A DNA stretch of 64,000 nucleotides, taken from positions 22,255,238-22,319,237 of the forward strand of contig OY756960.1 of NCBI GenBank assembly GCA_963580455.1, in the 5' to 3' direction. Source of the DNA: Euonymus europaeus. Taxonomy: Eukaryota; Streptophyta; Magnoliopsida; Celastrales; Celastraceae. The number at the start of each line of letters is the position of its first letter. Within the stretch, counting starts at the first letter, position 1. Positions 35,979 to 52,051 of this stretch are shown one piece after another. The position numbers were made by a program, and so were the translations under genes. The notes under the pieces were generated by a model. The model saw only the letters and a program-made list of their open reading frames with translations, made no database searches and was not told the origin of the DNA.

Positions 35979-37685
35979 TCACAATCCATAGAGGCGGGAT
36001 CGACGTCTCCGAGAACTGATAAATACATCAAAACTATGCATTACTTGCCACGTATTTTTAATGGGGGCAATTTTAACATTATTCTGGAAAGGAACAGGTA
36101 ATTTAAGAGAAGCTACAACGCTAAACACATAAATAAATAGATTTGGGGAAGTGTATGCGTGGTGTGGTGCTTTTGCCCAGTACCCAAGGCAACAAATCAC
36201 TCCAATCACCCTCCAAACATGAAACTATAGACATTCTTTCATGGAAGCCAATCGGAAGACACTTCACACACAGGTTCACACACGTGAAGTTAACTCGGCT
36301 ATTTGGACCTATCAGGAGTCATAAAAAAAGTAACAAGAATGCAAAGCGGTTCTTCCCACTCTCCTTTTTATTTAGTTTTTCATTTCTTCTTGAGTCGGGT
36401 TTGGTCAAGGAGAGGGATTTTTTAAGTATAGATGTCCCAACCAAGCTATGCACTCATAAACTCCTTTTAAACAAAGCTGGATACTGCTTCAAGCCTGAGC
36501 TTTGATATCCCAACAGAACTAAGCACTCATACTCATTTCAATTGCTTGAATCCTGCTCAAGTTTTACACTCTCTCAGGTTTTTAGTGAAACGATCTGGTT
36601 CAGCTCAACTTGATTCATTAGTATCCTAGTCTCAAGAACACAGAATTTTTTTCTAAACAGTGTTTATTACAAACAAGCAGTTTATTTGCACAAAATATCA
36701 GACCAATCAAAGAACCAAAGCTTAAAAGACCAAATGTCGATCAAACATAACTAACTCAGGGAGATAAAGATAGAACCATCACTGACCTGCGATGAACGGA
36801 GTTACCCCCTGAAGTGCCTCTTGTACTCGTAAACTCATCATCATTCTCTTCCACTCTATACTCAGCAAATTCTACAGATGCAACTGAACTTTCATCTGAA
36901 TTCGAAGCATCATAATTGGAGTGTCGTCTTCCCCTTCTTGAATCAGCAACTCTTGATCTTCTCCTGTTTCTAGAATTTCTTAAGTTATCAAATACCTGAT
37001 ACAAGATACAGGAGGTCCACCAACTACCTTCATCACCAGGGAAATCCTCAAAATCATCTCCAGAGTCATTGCCTCCATATTCAATCACATAGTCCCCCAA
37101 AACCACTCCACGTGGAACTTCTGAATGAATAGTGCTCAAAACATCTATGATTTCTGAAGATTGCTGGAAATTTTCCCAGTCAAGCTGCCTAGCTGGGTCT
37201 ATTCTCGAAGGACGGGCATTAGGGTGCACCACTTCAGCATGTTTTTTAAGTTCCAGGTAAGTTCCCGTAAATGCACATTGTTCCTCTTCACAACAACGCT
37301 TCTGCTCATCCAGATGAAGGCGAGCTTTATCAACGACTATCCACCCAACAATTTCCCCTCTACACAATGGGCAAGCTGATTTGCAGTCGCCTTCCAACAC
37401 CGTAGGCTGAGTGTGTGTTGTGGGAGTTGCATCAGAAGATGAAGGAGATGAAAGACCATATGCGCTTTTAAAACGATCCAAGCAATTAGACTGCAAATGG
37501 TCTGTATCACAGACAAAAGGACGACACCCTTTCTCATAAGATGAGCATTGGAGGAGAACACCATTGTGGGGGAAATCCAAACATATGGGGCAGGTCACAT
37601 CTTCCCACTTCATATTCAACTGAATATCTTCTATATTGAAAGTATTGCGTTGGATGCGACTCTCTAAATAAGACTTGAATGCCAT
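35979..37685 (-). CDS. DUF1644 Cys-rich zinc-finger-like protein
   Basis: Two exons, 37685-36787 and 36015-35979, give 311 residues. The start MAFKSYLESR precedes the DUF1644 block: WEDVTCPICLDFPHNGVLLQCSSYEKGCRPFVCDT, NCLDRFK, then CPLCRGEIVGW and a C2H2-like CCEEEQCAFTGTYLELKKHAEVVH. A conserved DPARQLDWENFQQ and EVPRGVVLGDYVIEY follow, then an acidic and Arg-rich tail. If the first exon is read through, the frame ends after a non-conserved VMVLSLSP. The CAG/GTCAGT donor at 36787 spliced to 36015 adds an 11-residue tail, SSRRRRSRLYGL, matching the R-rich ending usual in this family, so I prefer it. Function is unknown; some rice members act in ABA or salt responses. A 5' UTR exon ending at about 38728 and a 1-kb leader intron are likely. 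Confidence 0.85.
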
Positions 37686-38950
37686 GAAGAGACAAAAACA
37701 CCAACAAATCTACTAACACATGACACACTCTTCCTCTTTTAGGCTAAGAATGCCAACAAAATATGCTGGAACTACAAAACTTATAAAATTCTCATGAGAA
37801 CGCTAAAAGTCCCTCCTAGCACACTATGCAATCATACATAACTGCAACAAGTAAACAACAACAGTAGCAGAAGTCAGGAGCTAAGAAATGGAAAATGTGC
37901 AAGAAAAGAGATCAATATGTAAACTGCTAGCGATAACTCAAATGTTCAATATCCTCTCTTTTCCCTTCTCAATCCGGTAACAAAAATGACTTCTTCTCTT
38001 CATCCTAACCTCAATTTTATGTTTACTGGGTTCACAAATATGAATAAGTAAATAAACCAAATGCAATTAAATGGCTTAGCTAAGGCAACATATTCACCTT
38101 CTAAGATACAAGCTCTAGCAGAAGACCAAGGTTCTTATATAAGTCATCCATTTCCAGTTTCCATCAAAAAATTTAAACCAGTCAAACCAAGAATTCAATC
38201 AAAAGGGGGGAAAACCAACAAATTCTCAAAGTAGATGTGTATGATTACTCCAGAAAATCGAACAGATTGATTCAAAATACTTCACAAACAACATATTTCA
38301 AATTTCAATATACACATCAAAAGAAGAAGAACAAAAAAAAAACTGTTATTATATGATGTACCTTTCACCTTTAAACATTCATGAATATGCAGAGGAGCGA
38401 AGATTGAGAACAACTTCATCAATTGCAAAAAAGCCATATAAATGGCCAAAGAAGAAGGAAAAAACCAAATAATAAAAATGGAGAAATTGAAAATCCACAG
38501 TCAAAGGGTTGACCAAAATGAAGAGAGATCACTGAAACAGCAATTATTACAAAGAGATTCAATAGAACTACAAATGGTACTAGAACCCAATAAAATCCAG
38601 GATCACGGGTATCCAGCGAATTGAACACAGACCCAACAAAGTTCCAAATTTCGATTAAAAAAATAAAAGTGAACCATAAAAATCATCAAAAGAACAAATA
38701 ACAAACGAAAACTCAAGTCAGTCTGACCTTCTACACCCAGAATTTCAGATGGAGATGGGACACCCAGATTGACGAAGCACTTAATAGAGAAAAAGAGAGA
38801 TGGAGAGCTTGCTGTCTCTTTGCGCTTTGTGCTTGTGCGAGTGCGATTTGGGAGGTCCGCTCTCGTAGACTCGTTGTGGGTAGGGTCTCCTCTTCTCTCT
38901 TGGTCGCTCTGCGAAATACTGCGCAAGGTATGTTCCTTGTTGGAAAAAAG
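37686..38950 (-). other. Probable leader intron and 5' UTR exon of the DUF1644 gene
   Basis: On the minus strand a donor AAG/GTCAGA at 38728 and an acceptor TAG at 37710 bracket about 1 kb without coding signal. The exon upstream of 38728 is GC-richer and looks like a plant 5' UTR. Inference from splice signals only. Confidence 0.5.
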
Positions 38951-40403
38951 AGGAATGAAATGGTAAAACTTAAAAGCATACCTTCTCCTTCTTAAATGAC
39001 GTAAATATCCTTTTTGCGTCATTGACTTTATTAAAATTAAATTTAGATTAACAAAAATAAACTTTTGTGGAATGAATTAGTTGGATAATTATGATATTAG
39101 ATATTTAAATTTAATCTAAATGCCCCTAATTCTTCCCACCAAATTAACTATGATTTTATTTTTTAAAACTTAGATATTAATTGTGCAATATTTTATAACA
39201 AAAATGATATGTATCTCAAATTTATACACCTCATCTTATAAAAAAAAAAAAATTTATCTTGTGTTATCTCAGTGTTATAACAATGAAATATTATTTCATT
39301 GTGATTATATCAGTGGAATAACGTATTTTGTTGTGTTATATTATTTTATTGTTATAATACAATGAAATAATTGCATCACATGTGTGAGATATCACGAGAT
39401 ATATCTAGGATATTTAATACTATTGTATTTATAAACTCATTGCATCTTATGATTTGTGCATCTATGTCAATGCCATCAGATATAAAGAGGTGTAATTACC
39501 TCTAAATCCTCATTAATCATGTTTTTTTAAAGTTTTTTTTCTTGTACTATTTAGTATTTTTAGGATAATGATGTTATTATATAGTTGATTTCAGAGAGAA
39601 AAACAAACTTAAACCACGGCCTCTTTTTTTAGACAATTAACTTAATCAGAACCCCTAAATTCTAAAATATACATTAATGATTAAACCATAAAATATAAAC
39701 TCTAAACACCAAATCCACTAATTACAAACAAAAACAAGATTTATGTGGATTTGGGATCAATACAACCCCTAAATACACTCTTTTCTCCATCAAACTAAGC
39801 CACTAATTCACTATTATTTTTGGCCTTTCCATTTCTTAAGTTCTTCGCGTGTTATTTACTCATTGTTCTTTGTGTCTCTTTATGCTAGGTTTATAAGAGT
39901 ATTAGTATGCTTCTGCACTAATTTTTAAGCAATGCATATCTACATCATTAAATGCACTTTATGAATGCTATAACAAGGGTATTTTCTTTCTATTTTCAAT
40001 TTACGATTAGTATACAAAAATGCACTGGACTAGTCCATTCCTCCTCCACTTTATGCTAGAATGCATGATTAGAGTTAGAGATGACCAAATAATTGTGAAT
40101 TGAGTTGTACTCCATCATAAATTGTCTCAATTTTCAAAAAAAGTAGAACTTGGAAAATAGTTGCTTAGCACAACAATAGCTAGAAGGAATAAATGAATTT
40201 TACACTTAGGAAATTGGCAGTCGTACATAGCTAGAAGCTGAGAATTCCTATACGTGATGAATAAACAGTCACTTGCAACTAGAAATCCCCTTATGTTACA
40301 TTACCTCTGAAAATACCCATGAAACTGCCCTGTTTCACACAACCTTGTTATACAAAACCTAAAACTACATTCTGAGGGATATCTCCCGGAATAGTTCCTA
40401 TTC
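38951..40403. other. Intergenic, AT-rich
   Basis: No coding signal. A near-perfect inverted repeat at 39280-39302 (arms ACAATGAAAT, 3-base centre) lies in an AT-rich block where ACAATGAAAT occurs again near 39358; it could be a remnant of a TIR element. The last 50 bp or so before 40404 should be 3' UTR of HBS1. Confidence 0.45.
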
Positions 40404-43400
40404 CTACTCCTCAACCAGTCGGGTTACAATTCCTAAGGCAACAGTTCTACCTAATGCTCGTAAAGAAACTCTTCCAAGAGCTCTGCAATTCGAGAACTCA
40501 GCCACGCAAACTGGTTCGTTCAAACTTACCTGAAAATAGAGTGTACACAAATATCAGACCATACTGTCGCTATTGGGTCCGTTGTAAAACCGGTGAATAC
40601 ATTTCATCTCAGCTCACCTCAATTATGGCATTCTGCTTAGCCAAAATACATCGGGGTCCCTTCTTCTTTTCTTTGCCAGTCTTCGGATCAAGTAACGACA
40701 ATATCCTTGTAACCCTTGCAGCGTCCTTTGCATGATGTATGTGAAATTCCAACTGCAAATCCCATTCAAGCATTACAATATGTCAGGTGCGAAGTTAAAA
40801 CACAGATCAGAAGAAACAGGGAAAACCGGCGTATCATGCTCAGAGTATTTTTACCTGGGTCCCAATCAAAATCGGGGTGGCAGCATCTAAAACAAGAATC
40901 TTCAACTCCAAACGTTTTGCAACAGCAACTGGGAAATCAGGGTGACATAAAACACCTCCAGCCATCACATGACCTCCGTCAATGCCCTGCAGACCAACAG
41001 CTACATTATCTCCAGCTCTTGCAATGCCACAAGCCTGAGAGTCACGCTCTAGGGAACGCACAGTTCCTACGATTCCAGACGGCATAACCAAAACCTGTCA
41101 TCACAAACTGATGTCAGAATTATGTCACCACTGGAGCCTTGTGCACATGTGTTGTTTACCAAAGAATGACACCAAAAAGAAGCATCGGCGAAAATGCTAC
41201 TATCATGGGGGAGAAATAATAGAATAGGAAAGAATCTTAAACAGCAGACTAGATGGTTAACCAGCCAAAAATGTTAGCTAACTGAGACATACGGTTGCTT
41301 CTCACTAATATTTTGGTCATTAACATTCTAGAAATGATAACCCTCACTGCATACAGGTCAGGGAACTATATAAAAGAAACCAATAATGAATCATCAAATA
41401 CTCAGCGAATCCGACTTCAATTCTTTTTGAACAGAATCTCAGTCACAAGAATATTAGAATAAAGGGTAAAAGGTCATACCTTTGATCCACTTTGAAGGGC
41501 TCCAGTCTCCAATTTACCACATGCAGACACTTGGCCCAATGTAGGTAACTTGATAACATCACATATGGGCATAAGTAAAGGTTTCGAGAGATCCCGTGAA
41601 GGAGTTTGGAGAGAATCAATTGCATCCAACAAACAAGGTCCCTGATACCTGCATTTAAATCATTTCAATAAATTATCCAAAACAAGAATAATGAAAGACG
41701 GATTATTTTGAACATCATGATTTTTTTTTGTAGCAGAAGATTTCTTGTTTTACCTCCATTCCAGTCAATTTGCAATTTTTTTTAAAGAAGTTCTAGGCAA
41801 ATTGTTGACAAGATGCAGGCCATAATTAACATAGTCAAATCTCAATCTTGACTAACTTTTCATTGTTGTTTAGGGAGGCAAACAATTTTCTGAAAAAGCT
41901 AAAAAAACCTGAACAAAGACCGTTGAAGAAGGAAAGGAAATAACTCCTTCCAAAGACAAATAGATGCCTCGCCATAATCCAAATTTTCTTCCATATACTT
42001 TTAACCTCCACTGCTCTCTTCAAAACATTAAAGAAACTCAAAATCGTTAATATTAACGTATTTCCTCCACCATCCAAATCGTATCAATACACTAGACTAC
42101 GATACTTTAATCAACCCTACTCAGTCTCCCAAACACAGCCTGGACACGTGTGGTATAAAATTTGAGATGTTATGCATACCCTCGTGGAGTTTAAGGCTAT
42201 GCCAACAAGCAAGTTTCACTATAAATAGGTACAAGTTATGTCTTTGTCTTTATGCATATCCCATATAGAGAAGGAGAAACTAACATCAACTGGTTGTGTA
42301 ATAGGCTCCAAATTAGCAAAATTGTACAGTAGCACCCTAGGCCCAGCTGATAAAGAGCTCATTCTCGTTCGAGTGGTTGGCAAGTTAATCCTAATTGTAA
42401 ACTAATGAGCCTGATAGAATGAATTCTCTATAATATGTTTAACACATTAGCAAAACTGTACCACCAGTAAGTAACTCTTTAATTTTGGTGATCATTGATT
42501 ACGTTATAGTTTCTATGGCATTGAAATTTTAAATAATGATATTGGCACAAGAAATTCACCAGGATAATAGACGAACTTCGGAAGGAGCTGCGACTAGATT
42601 TTGATTTTCCATCGCACTCAATGGCATCCATGTCACAGAAGATTTCTTGAAATTACAAGAATGAAGAAATTCTCCCAGTTGCAGTTTAATTAAATCAAAC
42701 CGATCCTTGCTGTAATCCACAGCATCCATTTTGTTGACTGCAACTATAACTTGATCAATACCAAAACTTCTGATGAGTTGTGCATGCTCCCTTGTTTGCC
42801 CCTTGGTACCATCCATACCAGCTTCAAATGCACCAAATGAGGCATCGATCACAAGAATGGCAGCATCAGCTTGTGTTGCCCCAGAAATCATGTTTGGAAT
42901 AAAATCCTTGTGGCCTGGAGAATCAAGCACAACAACATGGTACGTTTTCGTATCAAAATAAGCAACGGCCACCGTCATAGTTATTCCTCTCTCTCTTTCT
43001 TCAGTGCTCTCATCCAATGCCCAAGCATACGCAAAGGACCCTTTACCCTGATTGGCACACAAATATCATTATTGCAAAAACTCAATTTTTAATGACATGG
43101 GTACATACACACAGAAATGGCGCCAATCATACCTGCAATTTAGCGTCTTTTTCATACTTGTGCATTTGTTTTTGAGTTATTCTTCCGAGAAGATATAGCA
43201 GCCTACCTGAAAGTGTTGATTTTCCAGAATCGACATGGCCAACCTACAAAGAAAAATCAATTAATTTAATGTTACTAATAGACTATAGTAATAGATTTAG
43301 AAATTCCCACAATTATAAGACCATAATCTTAGTGTTGACTTACAATTGCAAGATTTAGTTGAGTTAAATCATCTGCTGCTTTGCTCGGGAGCATCCATTT

Positions 43401-46400
43401 TTCAGGTTGATAATGCGCGTGTGAGTTGGCTTTTCCAGGATCAACTTTATTTGACTTTCCGGATTTATTATTCAAAGATTTATTGCTCAGACTATTGATA
43501 AGATCATGTGACTCATCCCCGCTGATCAAATAAATGCCGTCATCCAGAATATCACGCTTGCTCTTTGGCACCAACAAAGATGATCCGTCTAATGATTTTT
43601 CACTTGACTGTTTATTAAGCATGCCATAAGTAGAACTGCTCTCACCCACAACATTATCTTTTCTGTTCAGCACAGAAGAGCTATCCGACTTTTTGACATT
43701 TGATTGTAGTAGTACTGCACCATTCTTCTCAGCCACACCCGAGGAAATTGTCGATGATTTTGAGTCAAGAAATCTGGCTGCAGACGAAAGGAGGCAGTAT
43801 AAAAGTAAGAAAATGAAGATAAATTCAAAGCCAGCTTCCAAATTTATTTTTTGAATAGAGATTTAGTTTTACTTTTGCGTAATATACATTTCAACATCCT
43901 CTTAGTTGACATAATCAACAGTCATGCACTTATACGATGACTAAAACAAGCAAAGATATAACATGCACATCTACTTATGTTCTTTAGGACAAAGGAAATA
44001 ATATATAACCAGATGGTGACCTTATACTGCCTAGCAGCCATGTTTTTGATGTGGGACAGTGAAACTCATTTTCTTCTTGGGCCATATTGAGGGTTAAGTT
44101 TGATTAAGGAAACAAATGTTTGGGGACGATCTTTCTCTTGGGAGAGATGACAGGAAGAGTTGTATTGAAATAAAGGGAAAATGAAGATTTTTGGACTTTC
44201 TCTTGGCTTCACAGTACCCAAGAATTGTGCGTCATAGGGGAACCTATTTCGGTTAAAGTCGAGTTGGGAATAGTCAGAACTGTTGAAAACAGGAAATTTA
44301 GAGCTTGAATTAGCAGTAATCCGATCAGATTGATTGTAGGAAGGAAGGGATGGGCTTAGGATGTGAAGGGATATTTAGAGTACTTAGAGAAGAAAAAAAA
44401 AGCAGAAAAATAATGCAGGCGTCGCGTAATCAAGCAAATATTTTGAACTTTTTCCCGGTGTATTTTGGCATAATAACTCGGGATCAATATGTTTCCTACA
44501 TACATTTTCAAAAGCCTCTTATTCTGATTGACATCTACATGTTTCACAACCTACCTTTTAGTTTTTGTGACAAGCATGAACAGGGGGATGCAAGTATGTA
44601 ACTGTTTAAGCCAAGATATATTTTCTATTGTAAAGTTGTGGTCATCTAATACCCAGATACCTGAATACATTACCAGATGGAAAGTGATGCTTTTAGAATC
44701 AAGATTTCTACTGAAATGTCACAATGTAAACACAAAAGGATACCTTTTGAACCTGTTTTGGAGCGATGCAATTTATCAGAAACCAAATCATCTGGAGATG
44801 GAACATCAAACTTGAAGGGAGCTGCAAGATCGAAATGTGAATGGTTAGCATAAAGCAAACCAGGCAATACTCCCAACAAGTTGAGAAAGAAAAAAAATTC
44901 TCGTGCACAAGGCTCCCACAGTGAGCTGGGTCGGGAACAAATATGATGTAGCAGATCTTACCCCCACATAATATGTGGAGATACTGTTTTCAAGAATTGA
45001 ACATGTGGCATCTAGCACCCTTGCAACTCTACCACGGGCTATATGCTCGCTTGTAAAGGTAAACAACTCTCGTGCATAATACTCCTACAATGGACGTGGT
45101 CAAACACAGAAAGGACAGACCTTACCCCCCACATATTATGGCAATACTAGAAGTGCAATGAAAAATATGATACCAATGAATAGTCAAATCCATCAACAAA
45201 ATGTCAATTTTCTGAATTTAATATTTTGCATTTCTTGGGATATTTAACCAAGGAATACATAGCCTTCGAATCCGGTAATTCACATGTGCTTTTAGAACAT
45301 GTGCAGACCTATAGTTATGCGAAAATGGCTATCAAAACTAAAAGCCTTATGGAAGTCATGAAAATTTCCTCCGACAGTCCAACAGTTGTGGAATTTGTTC
45401 CCTTCTTCTGTCACAAAATCATCATTCTGCTGTTGACACACCACTGGCTTTTTTGGTGCTTGATAAGGCATTGATGCAAAGAGAGATTTGGCCATTACGG
45501 ACACTCCAGAATCTTTGCATATACCATTAACTGCATGAAAGAAATCTATTCTATAATAGGGCAACCAACTTGAAAGAAAACCTTTTAACAAGGACTGCGA
45601 AATAGATAAATGGCCCAAGAGGATACCAGTACCATATGGGGGGCAATGGGAGAAATAAAGTCGGACACAATTTTAACTTTTAAACACGAAATCCATGTCT
45701 ACAACCTATGCATCTTAACCTTTAGTGGATGTCTAGTTAACGAGGGGGTTGAAAGATAAGGAGTGTGCATTTAATTTGAATACGAACAAATCAAAGCCAA
45801 TATTGTAGCAGTAGATCAGTCCTAAAGATTTTAAAATTATATAAAGAAAAAAGGATGGAGGATAATAGATATGCACACCTGATCCTTTATCACCATTGTT
45901 TCTGTCAATGTTTAACAAAGGATTACGAAGAACCCCACAGATATCACATGCAGACAAGCTCTCCTCATTATCATAGGTGCAAATGGTGCAACTCCATAGC
46001 CCAGGACTTTTCTTTTCCTGATTAGACCCATGTCCCCCTATTACAGAAATCAATGGCAAGCAGTTGGTGCATAGAAATATGTACAAAATAAATTTGTTTT
46101 AGCAATCAAGCATCCCCAAAGTTTATGCATTCACAATTTTGAGCCCATATCAGATTTAGAAGGATATTATTACGTTATTACAATATCCAGGGATGCAATA
46201 ACTGCAAGGCCAAAATAAGGGCAGCACCACTATGCCCTTACTCGTGCGTGGAGGGAGAGAAGGAAGGACAAAGACAATCAATACAGTAATTTTCCAATTA
46301 ATTATTCATAACTACGACAAAGCATTCATACAAATCAAAAGATAGTAAAAGAAATTTGGTCAATAAAGGTGGAGAATTCAATAACAAATCAATAAGAATA

Positions 46401-46779
46401 GCAAGACCAAGAAATCCATGAAAAATCAAAAGCAATGCAAAGAGAAAAATGTAGCAACAGAAATTAAAATCTTGGCAACACAACTATCCATTAACCTAAG
46501 GTTATGAGATCTGTCCATCTAGTCATCTAAATATAAAACTGAACTTATAAAAACTTTACGAATAGCAACACAATTCTTCCATTCTCGCTCGGATTCACAA
46601 TCATGAAGCAAAGTACTAGCAAAAAGACCCAGAAAACCAACACCCATAAGAAAACATCTAAAAACTAATCTGAAAAATACCCCACCAGTTTGTTCTACTT
46701 CAAAGAAATCTTCGTAGTCTTCATAGTCATCGTAGTCATCATCATCATAATCGACACCATAGCTCACTTTACGAGGCAT
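40404..46779 (-). CDS. HBS1: HBS1-like translational GTPase with N-terminal RanBP2 zinc finger
   Basis: Eleven exons on the minus strand (46779-46686, 46037-45879, 45530-45309, 44821-44744, 43777-43344, 43243-43133, 43047-42560, 41648-41480, 41094-40855, 40752-40618, 40529-40404) give 751 residues. An acidic Asp/Tyr-rich start precedes a RanBP2-type zinc finger (C48, C51, C62, C65 in [13 protein letters not shown]). Then comes a long variable region with [13 protein letters not shown] and [12 protein letters not shown]. The EF1A-like GTPase has P-loop GHVDSGKS at 331-338, DSPGHKD, NKMD and [10 protein letters not shown], then two beta-barrel domains ([43 protein letters not shown]). HBS1 works with Pelota to rescue stalled ribosomes. 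The plant locus is reported to make a SKI7-like form by alternative splicing. It is divergent from CSN5, start codons 605 bp apart. Confidence 0.93.
44888..45060 (-). mobile_element. tRNA-derived SINE in an HBS1 intron
   Basis: Read on the minus strand, an A-box-like GTGGTAGAGTTGC and a B-box-like GTTCAATTC are spaced as in a tRNA. They are followed by GTGGGGGTAAGATCTGC and GCTCACTGTGGGAGCCTTGTGCA, the conserved 3' region of the widespread Au-type plant SINE, and a T-rich end. It lies between HBS1 exons 3 and 4. Confidence 0.75.
45066..45150 (-). mobile_element. Second, 5'-truncated SINE next to the first
   Basis: The minus strand reads ATAATATGTGGGGGGTAAGG, then ACCACGTCCATTGTAGGAGT and ATGCACGAG, matching the 3' half of the adjacent SINE with substitutions. 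It lacks the tRNA-like head. The two copies are in the same orientation and abut. Confidence 0.65.
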
Positions 46780-47384
46780 AGTCCTAATACAAAGCAACAA
46801 GTCAACGAAAAACACAGTCAATCAGTAATGAAGTATGCTCCGCTCCCTAAGAACAGAATTCAACATGAACAATTCGTAAACCAAGGAGACCTCAACTGCA
46901 AAAAGAAACGACATACCCTCAATACAGTGAGCCTGATTACTGAAGCGACAGTAAATTATTGATCCAACGCAATTATTTTCCTCTTTAACCAGCAAGACGA
47001 GAAGTAATTAACTTCGCATTCTTTTACAGCGTTCAAACTCATCCATAAAAACGAACAGATAGGATTCGAGAGAGAAACTCATACCCAAAATCACGACCAC
47101 ATTAGAATTGGCGATCGAAAAAGCCGAGGCGGCAAAGGAGATAAAACCTTCGTTGCCGATCCGTTTTGAACCAAAACCGACCAGGATATGCAATCGGACT
47201 CTCTACTCCTTTTGTGCCCGAATGTATACCAAAAAAAAAAAAAAAATCTACACGAATAAATACGAAAAGGCCAGTTTAGCCACAGTAGATTGGGCTGGGC
47301 CGTTTCGATAGTTAAAGCCCATTTTCCTTCTCACATTATAATAGGTCAAAATCGCGCAAAAGAAAGCAGTGAGTGGCAATCAGC
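46780..47384. promoter_or_regulatory. Shared divergent promoter of HBS1 and CSN5
   Basis: Only 605 bp separate the HBS1 and CSN5 start codons, which face away from each other. The interval holds both leaders and an A16-type run near 47229. No TATA box is obvious on either side. A leader intron for HBS1 is possible (about 47000-47200 is GC-richer). Co-regulation is inferred from spacing only. Confidence 0.55.
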
Positions 47385-50213
<2,829 letters not shown>

Positions 50214-51180
50214 TGGTATTTATCTTAGTAGTGCAGCATGTGATGGGGCTTGGTTGATTTTTGAGACAGAATTTACCCGGCATTTAACCCCGGTCAGTGG
50301 AAGTTTTTATACTTGTTACTCTTAAATGTAAACCCCTTTTTCCTTCTTAATATTGATGCCTTTGAGTATACCACTACTATTCAAATTCTTGACGTGTGCT
50401 TGGAAAATTTAAGGTTTATGTGATCCTAACCTCTCATCAGAGTTTTCTTACATGAAGCGAGTAAGAGTTTAAAGCTGGACTTGTGATGTGGAATTGAATG
50501 CAAATGTGAGAGTGAGATGCAATTGGTGCTTTTACGATTTATCATGTTTGGCCACTAATACTTGAAGAGAAGTTTTTTTTTTTTGTTGAATAGACTTTGA
50601 GAAGTATTCTGTGACCATGAGTTTGGATGTATATTCCTTACATACTGTAAATGTATGTATTGATGGCCAATTATAAATTTTATCAGACCTGTAATATCTT
50701 GTGGGTGAAAACCAAATCAGAAAATTTGTTAGACCAAACAAGGAATCCATATCACATCATCAGAGCAAGAAATATCTCGGACTTTTGATGGAAAACTCTG
50801 TACAAAATGATAGAAGCAACTCTGGATATGTTTTCTGTTCCACGGACTGGAAATATGTTCATAAATACGCAAAAGTAAAAGTAAATGAAAACTGGAATAT
50901 CCAAACAATTCTCAAAACTAAAGTTGGGTAGGAAAATAAAACAATAATACGAAAAACCAACAAAATATAAAATGTACAGTAAAAAACACGCGTTTGCAGT
51001 AAAAAAACATACAGGGTGGCGACCTTTGAGACGAGAAAAAACAGGGAGAAGAGAGAGCGAAGAGAAAAATAAAATAAAATAATAAGGAGAGAGAGGAGGA
51101 AGGAGAAGAAGAAAGAGAGAGTTAATACAAGCGATCGAAAGCTACACAGAGAGAAGCTCGAAAAATAAATCGGCCATGCT
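50214..51180. other. Intergenic between CSN5 and ADA1-like genes
   Basis: The first 200 bp are CSN5 3' UTR. 51030-51170 is strongly purine-rich (GA-type) and probably core promoter or leader of the next gene. No coding signal. Confidence 0.5.
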
Positions 51181-52051
51181 CGAATAATAAACAAATTTAG
51201 AAGAAGCCAAAGAGCGAAAGCCCGAAGCGGCAGTGAAGGCTAAGATTCGGAGTTTCGAAGTCACTGAGTCGCTCTTCGATTCCTCTTCTGCAATTCGTCC
51301 GAGTTCGTTTCAGTCTAAGGTCAGAGTTTTCATTCAATCAATGGATATGAAAACCCCTTCAATCTCAAACTTTTCAAAGCTTACTTTTTTTGTCACTCTT
51401 CACCGGTTGCTTCTTTGTTTTCGAACTGTAATTCGATTTTTTTATGCAATTTGTTTGCTGTGTTCGTTGAACTTGAAATCCACGAACTCATTCATCTCCC
51501 TGGTCAAATTTTAATTTTTGGATTTTGAAGTTTTAAGCTTTTGAATTCTCTCTGAAATACGAGTGTTCCGGTTTAATTGGTTTGTAAGTGATGTAATTTG
51601 TGGTTCCTGCAGTTCGGGGAGAAGCAACCACGACGAGCGTGGTGATTTGAATTTAGGGTTTTTAATTTATTGCCTATTTGAATGAATATTGGAAGATCAG
51701 TGAGTTCGTGGAAGGGTTTTGAATGAGCTCCGCCAGTGAGTTTGATCTCTAGGGTTTTGGATTTTGGGGAGATGGGACACAGGTTTGCATTGTATGGTTT
51801 TTGGGTTGGAGAATTTCGGGTTGTTTGGGAAGAAACATACTTTTATATTCATTGAAAATTGGGGGTTTCTGGGGTTTATTGGCAGTTTTTCGTTCCAGAT
51901 GCATTTCCTAAAATATATGGGGCTCGATGTTTGATTTGCATTTAAAGATATGCAAAGGGGTTTGAGGTGTGGATAACAACAATCTGCAGTTCAGTCGCTG
52001 TACTGTTGCTGTTGAATGTGGATGGTGTATAAATCTGTTGCTTGTTGAGAA
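51181..52051 (+). other. 5' UTR and leader intron of the ADA1-like gene
   Basis: A donor AAG/GTCAGA at 51320 and an acceptor CTGCAG ending at 51612 define a likely 293-bp leader intron. The remaining leader of about 440 bases has several short upstream ATGs. Inferred from splice signals and the absence of coding frames. Confidence 0.55.
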
